This document shows positions 1 through 10,400 of a DNA stretch of 64,000 nt, piece by piece. The stretch comes from Streptomyces sp. HB132 (GTDB lineage: Bacteria > Actinomycetota > Actinomycetes > Streptomycetales > Streptomycetaceae), in contig NZ_JAFBGA010000007.1 in the NCBI RefSeq assembly GCF_016909575.1, positions 1 to 64,000 on the forward strand, given 5' to 3'. The position numbers and the translations under genes were made by a program. The stretch's first letter is position 1. The number at the start of each line of letters is the position of its first letter. Under the pieces are notes generated by a model. It worked only from the letters and a program-made list of their open reading frames with translations. It was not told the DNA's origin and did not search any database.

Positions 1-95
1 GGCGTGGCTGGAGCCTCAGTTGCCTGCCGGTGCCGTCACACCGGCCCCCGCCCTGCCCATGCCGGCCCCCGCCCTGCCCACGCCGGCTCCGGCCG
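1..95 (+). repeat. direct repeat copy A, period 360 bp (ACP duplication)
   Basis: Bases 1-95 are identical to 361-455 and diverge at the next base. The offset is exactly 120 codons, the length of one ACP plus linker. The copy runs off the left edge, so its true length is unknown. The most likely origin is a recent in-frame duplication of a carrier domain. Confidence 0.95.
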
Positions 96-3000
96 TGTCG
101 TCCGCGGTGCTGCCTTCCGCGGTGCTGCCTTCCGCTGTCGCGCCGGTGGTGGATTCCGCGGTCGTTTCGGCTGTGCTGCGGGAGCTGGTGGGTTCTCGGC
201 TGGGTGTTTCCGCGGATGCGGTGGATGAGGGTCTGGGTTATTACGAGTTGGGTTTGGGGTCGGCTGATCTGCTGGCATTGGTGGGGGAGTTGGAGGGGCG
301 GCTGTCGGTGGAGCTGTCGCCGACGGTGATGTTCGAGCATCGGACGATCGCGGAGCTCTCGGCGTGGCTGGAGCCTCAGTTGCCTGCCGGTGCCGTCACA
401 CCGGCCCCCGCCCTGCCCATGCCGGCCCCCGCCCTGCCCACGCCGGCTCCGGCCGAGGCCCGGGTCGAAACGGCCCCAGCTCCGCCCGTCCCGGACACTC
501 CCGACGCCCTCTCCCGCGTGCGCACCGCCCTCACCGAAGACGTGGCGGCCCTTCTCGGTGTGGACCCCGCGGATGTGCACCCCGACGCGGAACTCAGCGA
601 GTTCGGACTGGACCTGGGCGGGCGCGCGCGGCTCGCCGGGCGGGTGAACGAGCGGTACGCGCTGTCCCTGACCCCGGGCGTGTTCGGCGAGCACCGCACG
701 CTGCAGGCCATGGCGTCCCACCTCGTCAACGCCCACGGCGTCCGGAACACGCCCGCCGCCCAGGGCGACTCGCCGAGCACCTCCGACCCGCAGGCCCACC
801 CGCTGCTCCAGCGGACCGTGCCCGGCGGCCCGGCGAACGAGACGACGTACGAGACCCGCTTCGACGGCTCGGAACCCTGTCTGCGTGATCACCAGGTCCG
901 TGGCGGCCTGGTGCTGCCGGGGGTCGCGCACCTGGAGATGGCGCGCGTGGCGGTCGCCCGGACGCTGGGCCGGCAGGACGACGCCGCGGTCAGGCTGACC
1001 GACGTGGTGTGGCTCCGGGCAGCCGTGTACGGCCCCGACGGGCTGACGCTGCGCGTGCGCGTGCGTACCGGTGGGGAGGCCTGCGCGTACGAGATCCTCG
1101 CCGTCGGCGCCGACGGTGTCACCACACTCTGCGGCCAGGGCCGGGCGAGCCTTGCCGAGGACGCCACGCGGCGCGCCCTGCCCCTCTCCGAGCTGCGGGC
1201 CGCGTGTGCCGGGTCGACATACACCGGTGAGCACGTCTACGGCCTCTACGGCGGCCTCGGCCTGGAGTACGGCCCCTCGCAGCGGGCCCTGACCGAGCTG
1301 CGCACCGGCAGGGACACGGAGGGCCGCCGCCAGGTCCTCGCCGAGCTGCGCCTGCCGGAGGCGGCCGAACCGCTGCCCGGCGGCCTGCTGCACCCGAGCA
1401 TCCTCGACGGCGCCCTTCAGAGCACCATCGGCCTGTGGCTGGGCGACGGCGGATCGGCGACCCTCGCCCTGCCGTTCGCCCTCACCCGCGCCGAGGCCCT
1501 CGCCGCCTCGCCCGACCGGGCGTACGCGTGGATCCGGCATCAGCCCGGGAGCGGCACCGACCGGGCCTCGGCCCGGCTGGACGTCACCGTGACGGACAAT
1601 CAGGGCCGCGTGTGCGCGGAGCTCAGCGGTCTGTCCAGCCGCGCGCTGCCCGCCGTGGAGAGACCGGCCGAACCGGACACCGTGCGCTCCGGCGACATCG
1701 CGGTCATCGGCATGAGTGGCCGCTACCCCGATGCGGACACCCTGGAGGAGTTCTGGCAGAACCTGCGCGCGGGACGCGACTGCGTGCGCGAGGTTCCCGC
1801 CGACCGCTGGGACCACGGCCGGTACGCCGAGGCCGGTGCCGGCGCCTGGGGCGGATTCCTGGACGACATCGACCGGTTCGATCCGCTATTCTTCCACATA
1901 TCGCTGCTGGAGGCCGACTACCTGGACCCGCAGGAGCGGCTGTTCCTGCAGTGCGCCCACCACACCCTGGAGGACGCCGGATACACACCCGACCGGCTCT
2001 CGCGCGGCGCGAAGGTCGGCGTGTTCGTCGGCGTGATGTACCAGGAGTACCAGCTCCTGGGCGCCCAGGCGCAGGAGCGCGGCAGGCCCGACGCCCTGTG
2101 GGGCAGTGCGTCCACGGTCGCCAACCGGGTGTCGTACTTCTACGACTTCCACGGCCCGAGCATGGCCGTGGACACCATGTGCTCCTCCTCCCTGACCGCC
2201 CTCCACCTCGCCTGCGAGGCCATCCGCAGCGGTCAGTGCGACACCGCGCTCGCGGGCGGCGTCAACCTCACCCCGCACCCCAACAAGCACCTCGTACTCG
2301 GGCAGCGCAAGTTCCTCTCCAGCGACGGCCGGTGCCGGAGCTTCGGCGAGGGCGGCGACGGCTACGTGCCCGGCGAGGGCGTCGGCGCCGTCCTCCTCAA
2401 ACCGCTGGAGCGCGCCGTCGCCGACGGCGACCAGATCCACGCGGTGATCAAGGGCACCGCGGTCAACCACGGCGGACGCACCTCCGGGTACTCGGTGCCC
2501 ACCCCGGTCGCCCAGGGCGAGGTCATCGCCGAGGCGCTCACCGCCGCCGGCGTCGACCCGCGCGCCCTGAGCTACCTGGAGGCCCACGGCACCGGTACCT
2601 CCCTGGGCGACCCGATCGAAGTCAGCGGCCTGGAAAAGGCATTCGGCCTCGCCGGCGGGGCACCCGAGCGGCTCGCGATCGGCTCCGTGAAGTCCAACAT
2701 CGGGCACCTGGAGTCCGCAGCCGGCATCGCCGCCCTCACCAAGGTGCTGCTCCAGATGCGCCACGGCGAACTCGTGCCGAGCCTGCACTCCGCGAGCCTC
2801 AACCCGCACATCGACTTCGAGCGCACCCCGCTGAGCGTCCAGCGGACCCTGGAGCCGTGGCGCCGCCCCGTCCTGGAGGGGCGCACGCTGCCACGGACAG
2901 CCGGGGTGTCCAGCTTCGGCGGCGGCGGCTCCAACGCCCACGTCGTCGTCGCCGAGTACCAGCCGCCGGCCCTCCCGGCCGAGACCCTGGCCGACGGCCG

Positions 3001-6000
3001 CCCCGCCTTGCTCGTGCTCTCCGCGAAGAGCGAGGCCCAGCTCGTCGAACAGGCCCGCCGTCTGCACGCCCGGCTCGGCGAGGTGGCCGACGCCGACCTG
3101 CCCGCGATCGCCTGGACCCTGCAGACCGGACGCATGGCCCTCGAGGAACGCCTCGCCTTCGCCGTCGGCAGCCTCGCGGAGGCCCGCGAGCTGCTGGCGT
3201 CCTTCGCCACCGACCCCGCCCCGGCCGGCCCCTGGCACCGGGGGACCGTCCGCTCGGACCGTCCCGCCGACACCACGGCAACGCGCGCCGCCCTGAACGC
3301 CTGGACGCGGCAGGGTTCGTACGAGGACCTGCTCGCCCGGTGGACCGACGGCGCCGAGGTGCGCTGGGAGGACACCTGGCCGGCCGACGCCCGCGTACGC
3401 CGCATCAGCCTGCCCGGCTACCCCTTCGCCCGCGAACGCTGCTGGTTCGACCTCGACACCCCGGGCGCACCACACCGGCCCGCACCACCCACCGGCTCCC
3501 CGGCCACCGGCGGCACCGACGTGGTGCTCCTGCGACCCGGGTGGACCGAGCAGCACGTCACGCCCGCGGGCGCGGGCGACTTCCCGGAACGGCACGTCGT
3601 GGTCCTCGGCCTCGCCGCCGACGGCGACACCCTGCGAGCCGCCCTGCCCACCGGGACCGAGTGCACCGTCCTCGGCCTCACCGACGGCACACTGGACCGG
3701 CAGTACACCGACGCCGTGCGGCAGGTGTTCACGCTGGCCCGGCGGCTGCTCGAGCAGGGCGTGCGCCGGCCCACCCTGCTCCAGGTGGCCGCCGTCGGCG
3801 ACAGTGACCGGCTGGCCTGTTTCAAGGGCCTGGCCGCGCTGCTGCGCACGGTCCACCTGGAGAACCCCGGGCTGCACACCCAGTACCTGGAGTGCCTGGA
3901 CGGCGCCTCGCCCGCCACCGTCGCGGCCCGCCTCGTGGCCGAGGCCACCACCACCCCGGAGCCCGAGGTACGCCACCAGGACGGCCGCCGCCAGGTACGC
4001 CGTCTCACCAAGGTCACCGCCTCCCGGGCTCCCGCCGCGCCCTGGCGGGAGGACGGCGTCTACCTCATCACCGGCGGCACCGGCGGACTCGGCCTGCACG
4101 TCGCGCGCGACATCGCGGCCTCGGTCGCGCACGCCGCGGTGGTCCTCACCGGACGCTCCCCGCTGACGCACGAGCGGCGCGCCGCGCTGGACGCCCTGCG
4201 GGGCGAGGGCCTGACGGTCCGGTACGAGGCCGTCGACGTGGCCGACCGGGACGCGCTCGGCGCCCTGCTGACCAGGGTGACCGCGGAGCACGGCCCGCTG
4301 ACCGGCGTGCTGCACGCCGCCGGGGTCATCGAGGACAACTTCGTGGTGCGCAAGACCTCCGGGGAGCTCGACCGGGTCCTCGCTCCCAAGGTCGCCGGTC
4401 TGGTCCACCTGGACGAGCTGACCCAGGAGCAGCCACTGGAGTTGTTCCTCTGCTTCTCGTCCCTGGCCGGCGCCTTCGGCAACCCCGGCCAGAGCGACTA
4501 CGCCGCCGCCAACGGGTTCATGGACGCCTACGCCGGACATCGTGACCGGCTCGTGAGCCAAGGGCGGCGCAACGGCCGCACCGTGTCCGTCAACTGGCCC
4601 CTGTGGGACCAGGGCGGCATGGGTGCCGAGGGCCCCGTCCGGGAGCAGCTGGCCGAACTGGGTCTCGCCCCCCTCGACACGGAACGTGGTCTGGCCGCCC
4701 TGCACCAGGCCCTGGACGGCGCCGCCGGCGGTGTCACGGAGGGCAGGCTGCTCGTGGTGGCGGGCGACCGTGAGGCGCTGCTGAACCGGCTGACGGAGCA
4801 AGCCGGGGACCCGGCATCGCCGGCCGCGGCGGCGCGCACCTCGGCGGCCTCGGCACCGGAAGCCCTCGCGCCCGCCACCGTCGCGGGCGGCGGATCCGTA
4901 CGTCCCGTCGTGGACCGCGCCGTGGCCCACCTCAGACGCGTGCTGGCCTCCGCCCTCAAGCTCGGGCCCGAGCGCCTCGACCCCGACACCCCGCTGGAGC
5001 GGTACGGCATGGACTCGGTGCTCGCCGTGACCATGGTCGAGCCGCTCGAGGACACCTTCGGGCCACTGTCGCGCACACTGCTCTTCGAGGTGCGGACGGT
5101 GCGCGGGCTGGCCCGGTACCTCGCTGACGAGCACGCGCAGGCGCTGCGCTCGCTCGTCGGCGAGCCGGCACCCGAGGTCACTCAGCCGCAGACCGCCGCA
5201 ACCGGTACGGCCCGGCCGGACACCACCGCCCCCGTTCCGGTCCCGCCCCCGACGGGCCAGGACATCGCAATCATCGGGATCGGCGGACGCTATCCGCACG
5301 CCGATGACCTGGACGCCTTCTGGGCCGCGCTGCGCGAGGGCCGGGACTGCGTCACCGAGGTACCGGCCGACCGGTGGAAGACCGGCAAGGACGCCCGATA
5401 CGGCGCCTTCCTCGACGGTGTCGACCGCTTCGACCCGCTGCACTTCGGCATCTCGCCCCGCGAGGCCGCCGCGATGGACCCGCAGCAGCGGATGTTCCTC
5501 GAGACCGTGTGGCACCTGCTCGAACAGGGTGGCATCACCCAGGAGGTGATCGAGCGCCGCTACGACCGACGCGTCGGCGTGTACGTCGGAGCCGCGTACC
5601 AGATGTACCGGGCGGACGCCTCCGAACCGGTGCTCGCGGCGCTCACCTCGGCGGCCTCCTACAACCTCATCGCCAACCGCGTCTCCCACTTCTTCGGCCT
5701 CGAAGGACCGAGCCTCGCCGTGGACAGCATGTGCACCTCCTCGGCGATGGCCGTCCACCTGGCCTGCGCCGACCTGCTGCGCGGCGAGTGCGAGCTGGCC
5801 GTCGCGGGAGGGGTCAACCTGACCGTGCACGAGGACAAGTACGTCGCGCTCTCGGAGATGCAGCTGCTCGGTACCCACCCGGGCGCGCGCAGCTTCCGCG
5901 ACGGTGACGGCTATCTGCCCGCCGAGGCGGTCGGCGCCGTACTGCTCAAGCCGCTGGACGCGGCGATGCGCGACGGCGACACCGTCCTCGCGGTCCTCAA

Positions 6001-7432
6001 GAGCACGTCCTCGCTGCACGGAGGCCACTCCAACGGCTTCATGACGCCCAGCCACCGCACCCAGGTCGCGGCCATGCGCAGGGCGCTGGAGCGGGCGGGT
6101 GCCGAACCCGGCTCCATCGGCTACGTCGAGTCCGCCGCCAACGGCACCGCGTTCTCCGACGAGGTCGAACTGAGGGCCCTGCGCGATGTGTTCGCCGATG
6201 CCACCGCCCCGGTGCGGGTCGGCGCCGTGAAGTCGAACCTCGGGCATCCCGAGGCGGCCTCCGGCATCGCCCAGCTCACCAAGGTCGTCCTGCAGCTCCA
6301 GCACGGCCAGATCGCGCCGCTCGTCGACGTGGGCGCCGCCAACCCCCGACTGGACCTGGACGGTTCGCCGCTCGAACTGTGCGACCGGCTGACCGACTGG
6401 GAACCGCCCGGCGAAACGGACACCGGCGGCGCGCCCCGGCCCCGCCGTGCCCTCATCAACTGTGTGGCGGCGGGCGGCAGCCACGTCAGCATGGTCGTGG
6501 AGGAACCGCTGACCGCGGCAGGGGTACGGACCGTCACCCCGGACACCGCGCCGCAGATCGTCGTGCTCTCCGCCCGGAGCGAGGAACGCCTGTCCGCGGC
6601 GGCACTGCGCCTGCTCGACCACCTGGCGGACCTGCCCGACGAGGACGCCACCGACTCCACCGTGAGCCTCGCGGACATCGCGTACACCACGCAACTGGGC
6701 CGCGAGCCGATGACCGAGCGGCTCGCCGTGGTCGCCGCCGACCGCGCCGAACTGGCCCAGGCACTCGCCGCACACGTGGCGGGCACGCCCTCGACCGTGC
6801 CCGTCTACCGTGGCAACACCGACGACGATCCCGGGCCCTGGGCCTCTGCCCTGTCCGGCGCCCGGGGCGAGGACTTCCTCGCCGGGCTCGCCGAGGACCG
6901 GGCCCTGGAGGAACTGGCCGCCCTGTGGGTGTGCGGGGTCCGCGTGCCCTGGAACGCGTTGCACACGGGGCGGCGCCGGATGGTGCCCCTGCCGGCCACG
7001 GCGTTCCGGGCGGGCAGCTACTGGGTCGGACGTGACTCGCAGGCGGCCGCACCGGAGCCGAGGGCACAGGACCCCGTGCCACCCGCCGGCGCCGTCACCG
7101 ACGCCGAGCAGACCATGGGACGGGCCTGGGCCGACGTCCTCCAGGTCGACGCGGCCACGCTGACCGCACGGACCGACTTCTTCTCGGTCGGCGGCAACTC
7201 GCTGCTGGCCACCCGATTGATCAACCTGCTCAAGGAGCGGGCGGGGGTCGAGCTGCCGGTCGAAGCGGTCTTCGCCGCACCGCGCCTTTCCGCCATGGCC
7301 CAGGAACTGCGGGAACGGCTCCTCGTGGCCGGGGACACGAGCACGGCCGAGCTGGATCTGATCCTCGAAGGCATCGCCCTCGTCGAGCACATGAGCGACG
7401 AGGAACTGGACGCACTGGAAACCGAGAACTGA
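2..7432 (+). CDS. trans-AT polyketide synthase, 5' end cut by window: ACP-ACP(degenerate)-DH-KS-KR-ACP-KS0-PCP
   Basis: The frame is open from base 2, so the gene begins upstream. Domains by base position: an ACP with its phosphopantetheine Ser in GLGSAD (codon 260); a second ACP-like domain where that Ser is Leu (GLDLGG, codon 614); a DH with HxxxGxxxxP (His codon 890) and DxxxQ (Asp codon 1406); a KS with Cys codon 2180, EAHGTGT and KSNIGH intact; a KR from about 4055 with TGGTGGLG and SDYAAAN; an ACP (GMDS, Ser codon 5015); a second KS with Cys codon 5732 but ESAANGT in place of EAHGTGT, so probably non-elongating; and a C-terminal carrier (GGNS, Ser codon 7199) of PCP type. No AT domain is present, so malonyl units must come in trans, probably from the AT protein at 60331-63633. 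The carrier lies just upstream of the NRPS at 7448, with a 15-bp gap, so this protein probably passes the chain to it. It sits where OzmK lies in the oxazolomycin cluster as I recall it; that naming is inference. Confidence 0.93.
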   Translation, partial: AWLEPQLPAGAVTPAPALPMPAPALPTPAPAVSSAVLPSAVLPSAVAPVVDSAVVSAVLRELVGSRLGVSADAVDEGLGYYELGLGSADLLALVGELEGRLSVELSPTVMFEHRTIAELSAWLEPQLPAGAVTPAPALPMPAPALPTPAPAEARVETAPAPPVPDTPDALSRVRTALTEDVAALLGVDPADVHPDAELSEFGLDLGGRARLAGRVNERYALSLTPGVFGEHRTLQAMASHLVNAHGVRNTPAAQGDSPSTSDPQAHPLLQRTVPGGPANETTYETRFDGSEPCLRDHQVRGGLVLPGVAHLEMARVAVARTLGRQDDAAVRLTDVVWLRAAVYGPDGLTLRVRVRTGGEACAYEILAVGADGVTTLCGQGRASLAEDATRRALPLSELRAACAGSTYTGEHVYGLYGGLGLEYGPSQRALTELRTGRDTEGRRQVLAELRLPEAAEPLPGGLLHPSILDGALQSTIGLWLGDGGSATLALPFALTRAEALAASPDRAYAWIRHQPGSGTDRASARLDVTVTDNQGRVCAELSGLSSRALPAVERPAEPDTVRSGDIAVIGMSGRYPDADTLEEFWQNLRAGRDCVREVPADRWDHGRYAEAGAGAWGGFLDDIDRFDPLFFHISLLEADYLDPQERLFLQCAHHTLEDAGYTPDRLSRGAKVGVFVGVMYQEYQLLGAQAQERGRPDALWGSASTVANRVSYFYDFHGPSMAVDTMCSSSLTALHLACEAIRSGQCDTALAGGVNLTPHPNKHLVLGQRKFLSSDGRCRSFGEGGDGYVPGEGVGAVLLKPLERAVADGDQIHAVIKGTAVNHGGRTSGYSVPTPVAQGEVIAEALTAAGVDPRALSYLEAHGTGTSLGDPIEVSGLEKAFGLAGGAPERLAIGSVKSNIGHLESAAGIAALTKVLLQMRHGELVPSLHSASLNPHIDFERTPLSVQRTLEPWRRPVLEGRTLPRTAGVSSFGGGGSNAHVVVAEYQPPALPAETLADGRPALLVLSAKSEAQLVEQARRLHARLGEVADADLPAIAWTLQTGRMALEERLAFAVGSLAEARELLASFATDPAPAGPWHRGTVRSDRPADTTATRAALNAWTRQGSYEDLLARWTDGAEVRWEDTWPADARVRRISLPGYPFARERCWFDLDTPGAPHRPAPPTGSPATGGTDVVLLRPGWTEQHVTPAGAGDFPERHVVVLGLAADGDTLRAALPTGTECTVLGLTDGTLDRQYTDAVRQVFTLARRLLEQGVRRPTLLQVAAVGDSDRLACFKGLAALLRTVHLENPGLHTQYLECLDGASPATVAARLVAEATTTPEPEVRHQDGRRQVRRLTKVTASRAPAAPWREDGVYLITGGTGGLGLHVARDIAASVAHAAVVLTGRSPLTHERRAALDALRGEGLTVRYEAVDVADRDALGALLTRVTAEHGPLTGVLHAAGVIEDNFVVRKTSGELDRVLAPKVAGLVHLDELTQEQPLELFLCFSSLAGAFGNPGQSDYAAANGFMDAYAGHRDRLVSQGRRNGRTVSVNWPLWDQGGMGAEGPVREQLAELGLAPLDTERGLAALHQALDGAAGGVTEGRLLVVAGDREALLNRLTEQAGDPASPAAAARTSAASAPEALAPATVAGGGSVRPVVDRAVAHLRRVLASALKLGPERLDPDTPLERYGMDSVLAVTMVEPLEDTFGPLSRTLLFEVRTVRGLARYLADEHAQALRSLVGEPAPEVTQPQTAATGTARPDTTAPVPVPPPTGQDIAIIGIGGRYPHADDLDAFWAALREGRDCVTEVPADRWKTGKDARYGAFLDGVDRFDPLHFGISPREAAAMDPQQRMFLETVWHLLEQGGITQEVIERRYDRRVGVYVGAAYQMYRADASEPVLAALTSAASYNLIANRVSHFFGLEGPSLAVDSMCTSSAMAVHLACADLLRGECELAVAGGVNLTVHEDKYVALSEMQLLGTHPGARSFRDGDGYLPAEAVGAVLLKPLDAAMRDGDTVLAVLKSTSSLHGGHSNGFMTPSHRTQVAAMRRALERAGAEPGSIGYVESAANGTAFSDEVELRALRDVFADATAPVRVGAVKSNLGHPEAASGIAQLTKVVLQLQHGQIAPLVDVGAANPRLDLDGSPLELCDRLTDWEPPGETDTGGAPRPRRALINCVAAGGSHVSMVVEEPLTAAGVRTVTPDTAPQIVVLSARSEERLSAAALRLLDHLADLPDEDATDSTVSLADIAYTTQLGREPMTERLAVVAADRAELAQALAAHVAGTPSTVPVYRGNTDDDPGPWASALSGARGEDFLAGLAEDRALEELAALWVCGVRVPWNALHTGRRRMVPLPATAFRAGSYWVGRDSQAAAPEPRAQDPVPPAGAVTDAEQTMGRAWADVLQVDAATLTARTDFFSVGGNSLLATRLINLLKERAGVELPVEAVFAAPRLSAMAQELRERLLVAGDTSTAELDLILEGIALVEHMSDEELDALETEN
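361..455 (+). repeat. direct repeat copy B, period 360 bp (ACP duplication)
   Basis: This is the second copy of the 95-bp identity. It encodes the end of the first ACP and its Pro/Ala linker. Inside it is a 21-bp tandem repeat (about 415-450) coding for the PAPALP-type linker. A separate 15-bp micro-repeat lies at about 104-133, in the linker before the first ACP. Confidence 0.95.
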
Positions 7433-7447
7433 GGCAGGGGGACGACG

Positions 7448-10400
7448 ATGGACACCACCAGTCACGACACCGGCCTCGAGCTCATCCGGAAGATCCGCTC
7501 CCTGCCGGAGAAGCGGCAGCGCGCACTGATCGCACTGCTGCGCAAGCAGGGCGTCGACCTCTCCGCGCTCGAAACCATCCCCCGGCTGCCCCGGACCGAG
7601 GGCACGCCCGTGCCGCTGTCCTTCACCCAGCAGCGGCTCTGGTTCCTCGCCCAGCTGGACGGCACCAGCGCCGCCTACAACATCCCGATGGCGATGCGCC
7701 TGCGCGGCCGCCTCGACCGCCCCGCGCTGCTGCGCGCGCTGGCGGCGATCGTCCGGCGGCACGAGGTGCTGCGCACCCGGTTCGCCGACGACAGCGGCGT
7801 ACCGCGACAGGTCATCGGTGACGGCCGCGACTTCAGGGTCGCCGAGGAGGAACTGAGCGACCCGGCGCTGCTCGCCGCGATATGTCACGACGAGGCCGCG
7901 GCCCCGTTCGACCTGGAGCACGGGCCGCTGATCCGGGTGAGGCTGCTGCGCCGGTCGGACCAGGAGCACCACCTGCTCGTCACCACGCACCACAGCGTGT
8001 CCGACGGCTGGTCGGTCGGCGTGTTCTTCCGCGACCTGGTCGCCCTGTACGAGGCGTTCCGCGCGGGCCGTCCCGATCCGCTCGAGCCACTGCCCGTGCA
8101 GTACGCGGACTACGCGCACTGGCAGCGTGAGCGGCTCGCCGGCGACCTGCGGGACCGGCAGACGGCCTACTGGAAGCATCGGCTGGCCGGGGTCGACCCA
8201 CGGCTGACGCTGCCCGCCGACCGGGAACGCCCGCGCGTGAAGACCTACAGGGGGGCCCGCGAGAACTTCACCTGCCCGGCGGAACTGCTCAGCCCCCTGC
8301 GCCACGTCGCCAAGGTCCATGAAGCCACGCTCTACATGACCCTGCTGGCCGCGTACACCGTCGTCCTCAACCGCTACACCCGTCAGACGGACATCGCCGT
8401 CGGCACGGTCGTCGCCAACCGCGGGCACCGCGAGGTCGAGGACCTCGTCGGCTTCTTCGCCAACACCCTCGTGATGAGGGCGGATCTCGCCGGTGACCCG
8501 GACTTTCGCGATCTGCTGGCCCAGGTGAAGAAGACCGCACTGGAGGCCTACGACCATCAGGAAGTCCCGTTCGAGGCCGTCGTGGAGGCCCTGGACGCCG
8601 AGCGCAGCCTCGCCCACTCGCCCGTCTTCCAGACGATGTTCGTCCTCCAGGAGGCGCAGACCCGGCGGGACGTCACCCTCGGCGGTCTCGAGGTCTCCCC
8701 GGTCGACTTCGATCTCAGCTTCACCAAGTTCGACCTGACGCTCGACCTGCGGGAGTCCCCCGACGGTCTGGTCGGCACCGTCGAGTACAACCCCGACCTG
8801 TACGACCGCGAGACCATCCGGCGCTTCATCGGTCACTACACCCGGCTGCTCGCCGCCGTGGCCGACGATCCGGCGCTGCCCGTGTCACGGCTGGCCATGA
8901 TCGACGCCGGGGAGCGTCGCCAGGTGGTCGAGGTGTTCAACGACACCGAGCGGCCGTTCAGCGACGACCGGTGCCTGCACGAACTGTTCGAGGAGCGGGT
9001 GGCCGGCCACCCCGAGCGCACCGCCCTGGTCACCACCGACCGCTCGTGGACGTACGCCGAACTCGACGCATGGGCCGACCGGATCGCCCGCGGACTTCGC
9101 CTGCACGGCGTCGGGCCGGACACGCTGGTCGGTCTGCACGCCGAGCGTTCCGCCGAGATGGTCGCGGGCATCCTGGGCGCACTGAAGGCCGGTGGCGCCT
9201 ACATGCCGATCGAGCCGTCCTACCCGGCGGCCCGCCGCACCGACCTCATCGACCGTTCCGGGGTCGCAGTGGTCCTCACCCAGCCACACCTGGACGCCGA
9301 ACCACTGGACGGCGTCGAGCACCTGCTCGTCCTCCACCCGGACGGCACCCTGCGCGACCGGGCGGGCACGGACGTACTCGAGGACCTGGACGCGGACGTC
9401 GCCACGACCGCACCCGGCGCACACGCGGGTCACCTGGCGTACGTGATCCACACCTCCGGTTCCACGGGCCGCCCCAAGGGCGTGATGATCGAGCACCGGG
9501 CCGTGGTGAACCGTATCGAGTGGATGCAGAACGAATACCGGCTCACCGAGGACGACGTCGTCCTGCAGAAGACCCCCTACAGCTTCGACGTGTCCGTCTG
9601 GGAGTTCTTCTGGCCGCTGCTCGCCGGCGCCCGTCTCGCGATCGCCGCCCCCGGCGGTCACCGCGACCCGGCCTACCTGACCTCCGCCGTCCGCGCGTTC
9701 GGCGTGACCACCCTGCACTTCGTGCCGTCGATGCTGCGCAGCATCGTCGAGGGGCCGGGCTGGGCGCGGTGCACGACCGTACGGCAGGTGTTCTGCAGCG
9801 GCGAGGCGCTGCCCCCGGACCTGTGCGCGCGCCACTACGAAGTGCACACCGCGCCGCTGCACAACCTGTACGGGCCCACCGAGGCGGCCGTCGACGTCAG
9901 CCACTGGACCGTCCCCGCCGATGACACGCTCCGTGCCGTCCCCATCGGGCGGCCGATCCAGAACATCCAGTTGCACGTGCTCGACGAGGCCCACGCACCG
10001 CAGGGCGTCGGCTGCGTCGGCGAACTGTTCATCGCCGGCGCGGGGCTGGCCCGCGGCTACCTGCACCAGCCCGAGCTGACCCGCGAACGGTTCGTGCCCA
10101 ACCCGTTCGACGCTTCCCCCGACGCCCGCATGTACCGCACCGGCGACCTGGTGCGCCGACTGCCCGACGGCGACCTGGAGTTCCTCGGCCGTGTCGACGA
10201 CCAGGTCAAGGTGCGCGGTTTCCGCATCGAGCCGGGCGAGATCGAGCACCGGATCACGGAGCACCCCTCCGTCCGTTCCTCGGCCGTCCTGGTCCGCGAG
10301 GACCAGCCCGGCAGCCCCCGCCTGGTCGCCTACGTGGTACCCGAACCCGGACAGGCCCTCTCCGAACACCGCGGCGACCTGATCCGGCATCTCGAGGGCG

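Noticed and set aside
40..95. 21-bp tandem units that look like a small repeat array
   Set aside because: They encode the Pro/Ala inter-domain linker in frame; there are no spacers, so this is not a CRISPR.
4..888. Two short + strand frames with the same start sequence (4-228 and 364-888)
   Set aside because: They are the same out-of-frame reading of the 360-bp repeat, not duplicated small genes.
1886..8836. A 2316-codon open frame on the minus strand, antisense to the PKS and NRPS
   Set aside because: It spans a gene boundary, lies opposite intact KS/DH/KR/C motifs and has no domain of its own. Long antisense frames are expected at this GC3.
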